From: Hyperoplus lanceolatus | Lineage: Eukaryota > Chordata > Actinopteri > Uranoscopiformes > Ammodytidae | DNA length: 64,000 bases | Assembly (NCBI GenBank): GCA_026929865.2 | Contig: CM049395.1 | Coordinates: forward strand, 32,605,501-32,669,500 | Direction: 5' to 3' | In this document: one piece after another, positions 26,022 through 37,898 of the stretch | How the letters are laid out: every line of letters starts with the position of its first letter | How positions within the stretch are numbered: position 1 is the stretch's first letter | Program-made: the position numbers and the translations under genes | The notes under the pieces: model-generated | Database searches by the model: none | The model's input: the letters and a program-made list of their open reading frames with translations, nothing else | What the model was told of the DNA's origin: nothing

Positions 26022-26840
26022 AGTTTGTCAGATTTAAAACTGTAAAAGAAGTTCCTTTTTATATTTACAGAAACTATCTCAATATTTATTATCACTTATA
26101 AGTAAAACCATTTTTGGAATAATTTTTTCAAACTTATTTTTAAATAAAAGGTGAAATGTTGAGATGGTATCATATTGACTTGGAGGATTTTTATAACTTT
26201 AACTGGCGGCTGCCAGAAACAAGGAAAAAAGGACAACTTGCATTACACACCGTGTTTGTCTGATTTAAAACTGTAAAAAAAGAAAAAAAACTGTGAGTCA
26301 TTACATTGAGAAACTATCAATATTTCAGCTTAGTATAAACATATTTGGACTTACTTTTTCAAACATATTTCAAAATTAAAGGTGAAATGGTGATAGTATA
26401 TTTATAATGACTTACAAGATCTTTTTATTTTTATTTTTTTTAAGGTGAAGTCACCGATTCCTGAGACTGCTTGTAGTCCTAATCACTTTCTCAAAAATCT
26501 GTAAATATATCCTCACGATCCACTGCCTGTCAGTATTTTTGCGCTGAAAACCAATTCAGTGTCTTCCATTACACTGCCTATGCTCTGTAAACGGGCATGT
26601 GGCTCTCCGGTGGGCCCCTTTTGTTAACATACCCTTTGTTTACATACCAGTTTGCTGAGCCTAGGCTGTGTTTTTTTCCCCACACAATTTAAAACTATGT
26701 AAAAAAAAATACCAAAAGTGATTTGACAACAAGCGGTCTCCAGAATCCCTGACTCCACCTTAAACTGACGGCTGCCAGAAACATGGAAAAGGCTTACCTG
26801 CATTACACTGGTTGTCTGGTTTAAAACTGTAAAATAATTT
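26022..26840. repeat. About 215-bp tandem repeat, two and a partial copy, one split by a MITE
   Basis: Units share TTTGTC(A/T)GATTTAAAACTG, AAAGGTGAAATG and CTGCCAGAAACA words. Copy A runs about 26022-26236. Copy B runs about 26240-26800 and is split by the MITE at 26444-26759. A third start lies at about 26805-26840. Copy A keeps the unoccupied TTAA where copy B has the MITE. It lies 3' of the cargo gene's stop. Confidence 0.75.
26444..26759. mobile_element. TTAA-flanked MITE
   Basis: It begins GGTGAAGTCACCGATTCCTG and ends with the inverse of GGTGGAGTCAGGGATTCTGG, giving terminal inverted repeats of about 32 bp with mismatches. TTAA flanks it at 26440-26443 and 26760-26763. The empty site is visible in the neighbouring tandem copy (about 26199). 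TTAA specificity indicates a piggyBac- or Kolobok-type transposase acting in trans. Confidence 0.8.
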
Positions 26841-27053
26841 TTCCTTTCCCATGTTAAATTACACTGTGACTATACTGGCTATAGCTGGTTGTAATGGATT
26901 CTATATTGGAAAGATATGGGAAATATGTTGCTTGCCCGACTGTTATACACTGAAATGTGTATTGGCACTTTGTTTTCTACTTTTATTCAATAAAGTATAT
27001 TAAAACAAACTGATTTGAAAATGTGATTTTATTTTAGAAGCAATTTTAAGTTG

Positions 27054-27389
27054 AATAAACTTAAATAAATTATGTGTTACCGGTTGCCTTAATTCAATTA
27101 AGTTGGTCCAACTGTTTTCTTTTAGGTTCTACGGAAGCAATATTTTACTTTAGGATTAAACAAGAAATTGAGTCAGAAAACACTGACATTTTAAGTTGTT
27201 GTCCCTTAATTTTAAGTTGGATTAATGCAAACTTTTGATTTGAAAACAAACAAACTATTAAGTTGATCTGACTTAAAACAATTGAGTAAGTGTAACTTAC
27301 ATTCTTTATTTCAATAAACTTAATTCAATTGTGTGTTACCGGTTGCCCTAATTCAATTAAGTTGGTTCAACTTTTTTCTTTTTAGAGTG
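27054..27389. repeat. Subterminal direct repeats of the CACTA-like element
   Basis: Two copies of about 75 bp (27054-27125 and 27312-27389) share AATAAACTTAA, GTGTTACCGGTTGCC and TAATTCAATTAAGTTGG. The second runs into the terminal CTTTTTAGAGTG. Repeated subterminal motifs act as transposase binding sites in CACTA elements generally; that role here is inferred. Confidence 0.7.
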
Positions 27390-27699
27390 TAATTACAGGC
27401 TCTGTGATTAATTAATCTAAATTAATCACATACATATATGACACTTTTATGCCTGTTTATAAACAACTGTATAGGCTACCGTTCATCTCTCTCTCTCTCT
27501 CTCGTAACTGTCTCCTCCTCTCAGCCAGGTTACTACATTAAATAAATTTAGGAACTACTAGCGCCGAAAAAAAACACAAAAAAACAAGCAGGCTAAATGA
27601 CTGTCTATCTCCCACAACAGACAGCGCTGCACTGCCACAGGTGCGGTGCGCATAGCCTATGCTGACTCATTCACCGTCCTTCTCATAGCCAAAAATATT

Positions 27700-27700
<1 letters not shown>

Positions 27701-27738
<38 letters not shown>

Positions 27739-27786
27739 CACACTCACACTCACACACACACACACTCACACCACACACACACACAA
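27701..27786. repeat. Interrupted (CA)n microsatellite
   Basis: CA repeats broken by CTCA units, within the right part of the 22407-28226 hAT. Confidence 0.9.
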
Positions 27787-28234
27787 AGGAGGAAAAAAGA
27801 CCGACATATGCTTGGAAGAGTGAGAGGGGACGGGTGTCCGTTTGAAGGAGACGATCGCAGCTAGCAAACAAAAGTGAGACAGAGGAAGATTGAGAGATAC
27901 TGTTTTGAACCTATTGTTAATTGGGCACCCACTAAATCAATAATGCACAGACACTGCGGAGAATAACATAAGACGTAATCCTACCTTCATGCTTATTTGC
28001 CCGGAGCATCCCATACAACGTCCCTCTCTATGCTTCTTTCTTTACTCTTTAATCCCGTGCGGGCCGTGTCAGCAAGCTACAGGTGCAGCTCCGCTATCGT
28101 CTCACCTCTTTTGCACCGGGTCAAAGGGCAATATAGAAGTGCGATTAATCTGCGTTAATTTTTTTAATCGCGTTAATTTTTCTGTGATTAATTAATCGAA
28201 ATTAACGCGTTAATTTGACAGCCCTACAATATAT

Positions 28235-31200
28235 ATATTTGTTTTAATTGCAAGCCTATGTATGTACTGTACTATATGTATATTTTTTTAGTATATTTTA
28301 AAGCAAGAGAGTAGTAAAGCTTGGCCAAAAATCGTTTTTTGGGACCCACCTTCTTTGGTGAAGTAGCGCGTAATTGCACTACCTCATTGTTGTCTTTCAG
28401 GAGCCTGATTCATAGAAGGTAACAATGCCATACAACTCTGAAATAGTAGTGAGCAAACTGGGTTAGAGGAGCAGTGCTTTCTATTTTTGTTTTTAGCCAT
28501 ACACTCGTCAGCTGAGACTTGCGCTTCATGTGTTGTTGGTGGGCAGTCACTTTGAGCAACTTGTAATTGTTGATCATAACTGCACTCGGGGGCTTAGCCC
28601 TACTGATTGGTGAGCCTGACTATTACACAAAGAGGATGGCTTGAAACCATTGACACAGCAGTTTAGACACTGGATCAGACGTGCTGCATAATGTATATTT
28701 TAATTGCACCCTTTGCCATTTTGAACCACCCCTCGATTTATAATCGATTAATTATTCAGCTCTTAGTCTGGTACAGCACGATTGATACCATCGCACAGTT
28801 CCAATTCAGTGTCAGGGTATGTTTGATTCTGTTGATGAGTCTTTACCTCAAATCACCACCTCCTGAAGAAAACAAAGCATTTTGGATTGCTCTGTGACAT
28901 TACTTCCAACCCCAAGCATCTAAAGATTCTAAAGCAGGTTTTGTTATAAATGTATCTAGTTATCACTCTCAGGTGTATTTCCCTCAGGCCGAATCTGCAT
29001 ACATATGTGAAAAATATCACACTGAAGACAAAACCGGAACACACAATCAAGCTAAGTTCTTTTTATATTATGTTAAATCACAAGTTTGTCCCAGAGGGCT
29101 TAAATTCTGTTTCTAATGTTGCACATTATGTAGCTTTCAATACTCTCTTTCATCAGTTACTGCGGGGAAACATTTTGTTGGGAATAAAAAATGTGTCACG
29201 ACCCTTGCCATATTTTATAAATCCCAAGGTATTTTTTATATTTTTATATAATTTTTATACAAGTAGTCTCATTGAAAAACGAGGTCTCATTGTCGAGAAA
29301 GACCTGTTTAGATATCAACAATACAACACAAAGTTATAGGACAGCAAACAGAGACAAATAAAGGTACATCTGCAATTCACTACTTCTTGGACATGCAAAT
29401 TACAGCACTCTAAATTAATTGATGGTCATATTATACAATTGCTACAATGCAGGTAAAGTACAGTAGTTGTTGAAGTACACTATACACTTGTTGTGAATAT
29501 ACTTACAATTCAATATAATATTGTCCAGTCATTGGGCTCAGAGTAACACAATCATGTAGAGTTTTCTGATTTGCCGAATGCAGGGTTAACAAACTCTGAG
29601 TCTGTCCCTGAATTCTGAGTTGACAAACATTGAGATGGCAAACTCTGAGTTTTTTGGATTCCGAACCGCTGATGGTCAGGGTTAGTTCAATCAACTCTGA
29701 GTTTGTTCACTTTGAGTCAAACGTGCGCATGACAACCTTAACAAGCCATCATCAATGGGTCCCTGATGATGATAATAATAATAATTCACCATGGCAACGA
29801 GAGATAAAAGGGCTCAATCCTCACACTGCAGGTAGATCTTAATGAATGCCTATTTACACATATGGGAACATTAACTTATTAATAGAAATATTCTCTCAGA
29901 AATTAGAAATAAAAAACGTGTTAATTTAGACAACACCTTTTACTCATGTGAATGCACTACACTTCTGTATTTAATAATAAAAAAGCAATAGGGCTACATT
30001 AACAGCAGCAAAATAATGTGAGCCTGCGTTGGCCAAAATGAGTGATGGCATATTATACACGGTAATGAGTATTTCGCTTAGAAAAATAGTGCAACATGAA
30101 TAATTAGTTCTGAATTGAGAGCATGTCCACGATGTATCATATGAACAATATAGGGGCTGAGAAAATTGATCAGGTAAATGATTGAGTTGAGCAGGAAATC
30201 GTTTGAAAATTAAAAAAAAACAACACCCCAGTGGTAATTTCTGCTGGGTATTTTAGCTTCAATATTCTCCGAAAGAATATTGAACAATCAATGGCTCTTC
30301 CACGGCTGGCCTATTTAAGCTGTCTCACACAATTAACTGATCAGCAAACAGCATCTCAACACATAGAGAAGCCTCTCACTAGTGAGTGCCTTCCCCAGAT
30401 CTTATTTCTTTTTAATTTTCTCTCAATCCCCCTTTTCACTGCGCTCAAATTCACACTTTGGGAATAGTTCACATGCAATTGAATGTGTTTACTTGATTCC
30501 CCCTTTGATATGCTGGTGCGTAATTGCAATTATATTTATGCTTTTGGAAGATAATTTAATTATTATTTAACCCCCCCCTCTAATTACATTACAATATTAC
30601 TGCATATGATAATCTGGTAAAGATGGGTTTTTAGTGCATGCTCTGATAACAGTTGAATTCTGTCTGTTTTTGTTGGAAGAATGTTGGCATCTAGTCAAAT
30701 TTTTCTTGAATTATTATATAATATAAAAGATACACATTTGAATGGAACCATGTATTGCCGCAAGACAAATCACATTTTGAAATACTAATGACTTCACTGA
30801 AAGTCACAAAGGTTGTGTAATTTCAAAATGAAACCATAAAAAAAAAAAAACATCAAGCTCACCATACTAAATGAATATGTCCATTTCTACCGGTCCAGAG
30901 CTGCGTCACTATAGAGAGAATGGAACCCACTTACTGTATGAATCATAAGCCATGGAGCATAGGGAGTAGAAGCTCTTTGTCCGGGCGGCTATATATTTTA
31001 GAATAACTGTTGAAGGCACCGGGAGCTGAGTGAACACGGGGCATATCCAATAGCCCACTTCATATGGTGTGTATATAAAGCTGAAAAATAAAGAAGTCCT
31101 CACCGTCAAATGCATCATGTTAATGGAACCGAATCATATTGTTAGCCGGGCCAATATGCTGTAAGTGAAAGCATTTTGTAAGATTGATATTCTCAGGGTG

Positions 31201-31325
31201 GAAAACTGCAGAATAGGTTGTTTCCGTGTTGCAGAGTTTGCCGGAGCAGAAGTGTTGATTGGAAAACTTATTTTTACACATTTTGTAAAGCATTTTACTG
31301 CTCACTGCGTACATCAAGTGGAATG
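28235..31325. other. Intergenic, possible Harbinger-like remnant
   Basis: No gene recognised. 29530-29720 repeats the word AACTCTGAGTT several times in both orientations and resembles ends of fish Harbinger-type miniature elements, but I could not define boundaries or a 3-bp duplication. The rest is AT-rich and featureless. Confidence 0.45.
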
Positions 31326-31329
31326 ACAT

Positions 31330-31675
31330 TGTGGTAGCCGAATTGTTCCCCATGGCTTGACAAAGACGAGAGGTAGTAGACTGGACTTATCATCAGTGAT
31401 CAGGTTTATTCAGAAGGAGATTCCATCAGACATACAGAGGATTTCAGAGTGAGCATGATAGCAGCGGGCTGGAGGCCGCAATGGCACTCCCGTTGCTAGT
31501 TAGAGGACCCGTTTATATCTGTGTGTGGGGTGTATCATGTGTTCTTAATATCTGCAAATAGACATATCGTTTCATCACAACAAGTCAAGCACATGTCCTT
31601 ACAGGGATCTGACCTTAACCTTTAAATTCTATTTGCTCAGCAAACCTGAAATAGAGGCTATTCGAATCTACAACA
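31330..31675 (-). repeat. LTR (3' LTR in element orientation)
   Basis: 346 bp, starts TGTGGTAGCC and ends TCTACAACA on plus. Nearly identical to 32594-32939, differing at GGACTTATC versus GGAATTATC and TTTAAATTC versus TTTAGATTC. Confidence 0.92.
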
Positions 31676-32593
31676 TTCCTCCATTTAGAATTAAATAATT
31701 CTACCAAAACAAGATGTAACCAAACATATATAAATAGCCCAACAGAAACCCCCACCAAAACACAGAAACACTCTTTATGAGTGAAGTAGAATACAATGCA
31801 TAGATGTAAGCATTACTGCAGTAAACTACAAATGAATAGGACCAACAAAGCAACTGCTTAAACATTGAACGAAGATAAAATGAGAATAGGGTGCGAGAGC
31901 CCTCTGCAGCCGAATCTCAAGAGTCTCAAGTTCAGATATTTTTAGCCATGGTCAGCTTGCATGGGAAATGTAGTCCATCCAACTTTGGCACAGAGGATGG
32001 CTCCTCCATTTCAAAATTGGCAGACTCCGCCAAACGTGGAATTTTGCTGGCCAGTGGCCCAGGAAAGTCCAAGCTGGTATGCGGTTGGTATGCATGTGGC
32101 CATCTCCGTTATCAGCCATGACCACGGAATGCACTTGCGACAGCGCGGGGGCAGTAACCCGAGCATTCAGCTTTCTTGATGACAGACGTTGGTCTCCAAT
32201 CTACTTCCTCAAGTTCTTTAGCGTACATAAAGCACAGAGCGACTTAACAAGCTCGAATCCAGTCCAGCCTTTTTCCCAAAGTCTTAGTCAATAAAACGTG
32301 CACACGGTTCTTTGTTATAACAGTGGAACTACGTGGATACCTGGCCATAACGGAGCCTCTGTGAAGTCCCCAGACCGGACAATCATGCCGTGCCCTTGAC
32401 CTTGACACAGAGCACTATCAGCCGAGTACACCTTATCTCCCATCGCAGTTCTCAGTTACTTTTAGATACTGGAACAGACAAGCACTTTTCAACAGCAACA
32501 GTCCATCTGATCTCAATCCACCAGATGTGTCCCGAAGTGTACAGGTAGTCTCATCATCAATGTTCCTGTTATATCCGTCATCGTGACGCCAAA

Positions 32594-32939
32594 TGTGGTA
32601 GCCGAATTGTTCCCCATGGCTTGACAAAGACGAGAGGTAGTAGACTGGAATTATCATCAGTGATCAGGTTTATTCAGAAGGAGATTCCATCAGACATACA
32701 GAGGATTTCAGAGTGAGCATGATAGCAGCGGGCTGGAGGCCGCAATGGCACTCCCGTTGCTAGTTAGAGGACCCGTTTATATCTGTGTGTGGGGTGTATC
32801 ATGTGTTCTTAATATCTGCAAATAGACATATCGTTTCATCACAACAAGTCAAGCACATGTCCTTACAGGGATCTGACCTTAACCTTTAGATTCTATTTGC
32901 TCAGCAAACCTGAAATAGAGGCTATTCGAATCTACAACA
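32594..32939 (-). repeat. LTR (5' LTR in element orientation)
   Basis: 346-bp partner of 31330-31675. On the minus strand the primer-binding-like sequence follows it directly. Confidence 0.92.
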
Positions 32940-32947
32940 ACATACTA

Positions 32948-34265
32948 TTGTTTATCCCAGCAGTTAGAATCAAAGTTATTAAATGTCACAATGGTGAATG
33001 GAGTAAGAGAATGGGGCACGGGCAAGGCAATGTGTGCAACCTTTGCCACCTCTCCACCCAATATACTCCAGTCAGAATTCTCCCCGTTTCTGACGTCAAA
33101 AACTGGAAAGCCAGAAGCTTCCACTGTGCAGTCCACCCCCCTATTTCTTATTGGTCCATGGCCCCGAGATCCTCTCGAAAACTATTCCTTCACCCCCATG
33201 TTGTTTGCTTGTTGCTAAGCGACAAGATGCCTGTAGTACGGCAAAACATGATGAATGTTGCATAATCCACTAATTTATCTTAACCACAGCAGCCTCGTTT
33301 TTAATAACACAACGGATAGGAAGCTACTTGTGCTTTTTTTCAAACAGTGAAACTGAAATACATTTTTTTATTGGTATTTTTGCCTGACTGGTGTACAGCT
33401 ATTAGCTTTGGGACAAGCATTCAGCTTTTGCTCATAAAAACATATTTCTATTCTCCACACCAGTCTGGAAATGCCTCGTTTTTAACAGGACAAAGGATTG
33501 AAATGTATATTGAAGAAGTCTGACCTTGAAGATAATTTTTTCACTGATTTTAGTGGTATTGTTAGCAGCTAGCTCCCGAGCTAGCTTCGCAGTAGCCACC
33601 ATCTTTTGCAGCATTTTTATTGTGAACATGCCGTTTCCATTAGCGTGTGGCTGTCAGTGCATTTATATGAACATAGTCTTTCATGTAGACAAGGATAGGT
33701 CATGTCAAACTGTTCAAAGTGCGTTACTAGCACTAGACTTGGTTCTTCTCATGGGTAGGCTAAACCTAACTGTGCTAACAGGCTATACGTCATAATTTTT
33801 TACAAACAGACAGAGGGCGAGGCGTATCTGGCTTCGCTTCCGGACAGGGGGCGGGGGGAGCTCAAAGATTGTATATTTTCGAGGGGAGCTGCTGCTCTTT
33901 TTAAAAAATAGGCCATTGTGAGATTAGCTGAACATCAGCATAGTACAATAAATTACCTGAAAGTTTTTTTCAGCAAACAATTGAAGAAAAACGTATTAGG
34001 GACCACTAAGACCATATAATATGGTGTACAATAGAACCGAAAAGTGTATAATATGGGAGCTTTAAACAGTTTATTTCAGATCCAAAGTTTTTATTGCCAG
34101 GGATGCACAACATCCTGAAATATATGTACATATTTGAGTTGGAGACATAACTGTCAAGGCCTCACGTTAAAATCACTTTGAGTAAAAAGTGGCACAACTT
34201 AGGCCACTCTCCCCTACCATTGTTTATCCCAGAAGTTAGAATCAAAGTTATCAAATGTCACAATG
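32948..34265. repeat. Pair of 47-bp direct repeats about 1.27 kb apart
   Basis: The segments 32948-32994 and 34219-34265 both read TTGTTTATCCCAG..., AGTTAGAATCAAAGTTAT and AAATGTCACAATG, with only a few substitutions. The first copy directly adjoins the LTR element insertion site. What lies between is largely the 33050-34061 element. Flanking sequences beyond the 47 bp do not match. Confidence 0.8.
33050..34061 (-). mobile_element. TTAA-type DNA element, left-truncated copy
   Basis: The right end reads GTATAATATGGGAGCT followed by TTAA (34062-34065). 33797-34061 and 33055-33175 match, in inverse orientation, the copy at 39984-40489. Between them is about 620 bp (33176-33796) absent from the other copy, so this may be a longer family member or may carry an insertion. 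The left terminus is not found near 33050, where the similarity stops. Confidence 0.65.
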
Positions 34266-34980
34266 CAACCCGGAGATCTTGGGCTTAGTAACTGAGCAAA
34301 ATTGTATTCTGATACTGACTTGTTACTCTCACTGTGGGCTGAGGGGCACTTTTAGTAATAAAGAGAGAGGAGATAGAGGTGCGTGACTGGCAGCCAAGAG
34401 AATGTCATTAGGATTAGCTGTAAAATGTAGGCCATCCTCCATTTCCCTGGTATGGCCCACAGAGCATGAGAGCTGAGAACACCTTATGTGTGTAGTCAAG
34501 CAAATATTCAGCAAAAAGAGAAAGGAACATCGAGCAATTTACTGTTTTAAGAGGGTTTGGTTTGGTTTATTACTTTCACAGTTTTTTGTCAATTTTAATC
34601 ATCATACATCTTTAGGAGGAAGACGGCAAATGGAATAATCTGGTCCCATTGATCTGTAGGAGGTCCTGCATTCTGTTCAGTACAACAGCTTCACAGACCA
34701 ATGAAATAAAACATTTTCATTGCATTTCGGAAAATAAATCAGTGAAAATATATTTCTTTCCTAGTCCAGGATTTATGTTATTTGGTTAAAGCCACATTGC
34801 TCTTGTAATGATAATTACAGAAATAATATTGTATTAATCACACATACATTAACATTCGTGCACATATTTCAAGTTAAGCATAGTTAAAAATGGGTGGCAT
34901 TTACTTAGCCTATCATTGCAGTCTTCTAATAAGTCACCTTCTAGTGGTGGACCCATGGAAAAGTTGTGGGGACCATGATT
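34066..34980. other. Intergenic, no gene recognised
   Basis: Contains the second 47-bp direct repeat (34219-34265). Otherwise nothing recognised. Confidence 0.5.
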
Positions 34981-35896
34981 AGTCACGTTTCCATCTAAAT
35001 TTAAAGCGAATCGTTTAAAAAATTAAATAAAAAAAGAGATGCAAATTAGTTGCGTTTCCATGTTGGAGCGGAAAAACGACATGGGGTCAAATAATAGACA
35101 ACGCTCTCAAATCAAACAGCACGCAGGAGAAGGGGTATTACGCTCTGCCTGTGCCCGCCTGTCAGCCACTTTTTTCGGGACACTTTTACCTGGCAGACTC
35201 CGCTGGAGACAAGCTGACAACTGCACATTCGTAGCTCCTTATCTTCACAAATCGAGTTATGCTGGGGTTACACTACACGACTTTTCACGCGATTTGACAG
35301 TCGTAGACAATCTTTCAATGTTGGACTAAAATCACGGGAGTATTGCTGGAGTTGTGGCGCGTGACCGTAATCTCAGTCGTTTGGCGTATGGTGGTCTTCC
35401 GACCCGATTTCAGCCAGTATTCTCCCCGTCTTGACGTTCCGACATTATCAAACAGGTTTGATATTATCGTTAGTCTTATGAGGTTGGCTCAAGGGAAATG
35501 ACGTGAACACTGTCACACTCTCTCCATCACCAGATACGACGCAGGAGGAGGAGCGGTATTAGTTGCGACCTGTGTCCAGCTGTGAGGCACTTTTTCCGGA
35601 CACTTTCACGTAGAAGCCTCTGCTGTAGACACTTTACCGTCAAATACAGGGTTAGGAGTGAGAGTTATTTGGGGACGATATCAGCATATACATTGGTCAA
35701 ATAACTACAGGATGTCCCCCGCTCAGAATATTGAATTAACTTTTTTTTAATGAAATATAATCACAATTGCGTTTGCAGTTTTTAACGTGATCATGCATGA
35801 CACAAAACCTACGTGATAAGGGCATATAGTTGTTTATACACCCAGTCCATTTTACCTGCTAAAAAAACTTTTTTATTTCACTGAAATCACTTTTAA

Positions 35897-36491
35897 CCCA
35901 TTGATGACTATGGCAATCTAGGATGCATGTCCTTAATGCCTGAGGGTTTTCTGAAAAAATAGTACGAATTGTCAAGTCTACCAAAACCTTAATATCTAAG
36001 CCTGTGTAACACATAGAAACATGAAATAAAATACATTTAAAAGTTAAGGTTCACAGGTTTTATTTAAACATGCTCCCTTAGCGCTTACAAACCAACAAAT
36101 ATTTCTAAAAATCGTCAAAAAGAGATGAATTAGAAAATTATTAAATATTGTTAATAAATAGATGCAATGTGTTTTGTGATTTTCGTCAGTAGTCTATAGT
36201 AGACCTTGATTCTGCGCACCAAACGCCACTAACTGTTCTGTCGCCGACATAGCCGGCGTATTTTTTTTTATTATTTTGTTTTATTTTTTTATTTTTTATT
36301 TTTTTGATTGACGTGATTTTCGACAAACCACACAACTTTTGGGTGGTCACGTGGTCTTAAAAAAATCAACAAAACCCACCTCTTGTGTATTTGAACCAAT
36401 GACAGTGCATTAGATAAAGTAATAATGCTGCGCGACGCAGCATCAGGCAGGAGAGCCAATGTGGCATCGCGCAGCAGCCGTCATCAATGGG
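35897..36491. mobile_element. piggyBac-like MITE
   Basis: It begins CCCATTGATGAC and ends GTCATCAATGGG, flanked by TTAA (35893-35896 and 36492-36495). CCC termini with TTAA duplication are the piggyBac pattern. It is 595 bp, AT-rich at the left and with a GCGCGACGCAGCATC / GCATCGCGCAGCAGC pair near the right. No transposase. Confidence 0.75.
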
Positions 36492-36679
36492 TTAATCCCC
36501 CGTAGCAGTAGGGATGGGAATAGAGAACCGGTTCTTGTTCAGACCCGGTTCCGAGTCTACCAATTCCTTGGAATCGTTAACATGCCTGCTTAACGATGCC
36601 GCTTATCGGTTCCGCTCGTAGCAAATGCGTCATGACTTAAGACATGTGCTGCTTTGTTTTGGTTCAGAACGCAGCAAAC

Positions 36680-36780
36680 ATGACGTCAAGGGAGAAGCGC
36701 TCTAAAGTGTGGTTGTATTACACATGAAAAGGCAACAATACAGTAAAGTTTCCATTTCATCAAATGACTCGTGCACAAGC
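36680..36780 (+). pseudogene. hAT transposase N-terminus (BED zinc finger start), broken
   Basis: From ATG at 36680 the frame reads MTSREKRSKVWLYYT, then TGA at 36725-36727, then KGNNTVK in the same frame. The words SKVWLYYT followed by a basic-polar stretch are typical of the start of the BED finger in hAT transposases and ZBED-type proteins. The Cys and His ligands expected after it are not preserved. The position near the left end of the hAT fits its transposase gene. One nonsense change and loss of the rest leave it non-functional. Confidence 0.55.
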
Positions 36781-37898
36781 AAGCGTGCAGACTGCGATCC
36801 TGACGGTTGAACGTTTAAACGTCCGCTGCCTTACTCGGCACCAGAATTGCCCATCACTTGGATTTGAACATACAATGTAGGCTATATGAATTAATGTGTG
36901 TGTAAGCCTAGGTGTGGGCAAGTGAAAGAGGGAAATACATAAAAAGGCGAGAGCACAATACAAACAGGAAAAAAGGATTTCTTATTCGCTTCCAAAGGCC
37001 CACTGTTTACTCTCGTTCATCAGCTGTTAAATGCTGCCTTGAAGCACGGCAGTGGGGACGAACGCAAAACAACACACAGCGGGACTCGGCGGTCCGGTGG
37101 TAAGGAAACTTTAACAATACGCTTTATAAAGACAGTAAGACACACTTAAAATAACGCTCTCTGCCCGATACAAAAAGCTCTGCCTTGGATTACCATCCGA
37201 TACGTGTCTGATGCAGGGACATTATATTAGCCTAATAAACAGCGCGGTGAACATAACAGCGTACATTGTCGTTGGCGTGGTGAAGAATAAGCAAAGTGAT
37301 ACATTCTCTTAAAGCCTTTATGGCGTATTTATTCTCTTCTTGAATAGCCTACATGACTGTCTACTGTGCAGTCGTGACAGTTTGACCTGAGGCGTTAACA
37401 TAGTGACATCATCACGTTGGCCTTTCAGAGTAAGGGCGCAATCATATAATAAAACTTAACATACATTAAAGATCTCGTATGCTTCCTGAGAGGCAGTAGT
37501 GTAGTGCAGGGTATACGCAGGTATACGGCGTATACCCACTTATTTTTCAGGCGACATTGCGTATATCCACTTCTAACGGCCGGGTAGTGGAGGGTATACG
37601 CAGGTATACGGTGTATAACCACTTATTTTTCAGGCGACATATCCACTTCTAACGGCCGCCTCCATTCGTTTCCACTGTTGTCAATGTGTTAAGTGTGTGA
37701 GTCAGGACAGTGAACGCCCCCCTAATGGCTGTGCCGTTCTGCCAGCTACGCTCTCTCGACCAATTAGATTGCTCGAAACCATTTTTGATAGTAACCGGCG
37801 GTTTTTTCTCCCGGCGGATAAATGCTGGTGCAAGCGCTTCCCGAGCGCTTCCGAGCACATTTTGTTTCCTATGACGCGAAGGCATGATACAATAAGAT

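Larger units (their letters stand above)
31330..32939 (-). mobile_element. Compact non-autonomous LTR retrotransposon
   Basis: Two direct repeats of 346 bp (31330-31675 and 32594-32939) have TG...CA ends and differ at two positions seen by eye. A 4-bp duplication ACAT flanks the whole (31326-31329, 32940-32943). Orientation is minus: next to the right LTR the minus strand reads TTTGGCGTCACGATGACGG, a tRNA primer-binding-site type sequence starting TGG, and next to the left LTR it reads ATGGAGGAA, a polypurine tract. This style is found in Ty3/gypsy elements. The 918-bp interior has no gag or pol frame, so it would depend on enzymes from another element. Confidence 0.88.

Noticed and set aside
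27054-27389. CRISPR-like direct repeats
   Set aside because: Only two copies, 75 bp long, in a eukaryotic transposon end.
32897-33265. 122-residue frame overlapping an LTR end
   Set aside because: It crosses the LTR boundary, the 47-bp repeat and a truncated DNA element, so it is a chance frame.
35039-35329. 96-residue frame
   Set aside because: CpG-rich repeat sequence whose diverged duplicate at about 35530 does not keep the frame.
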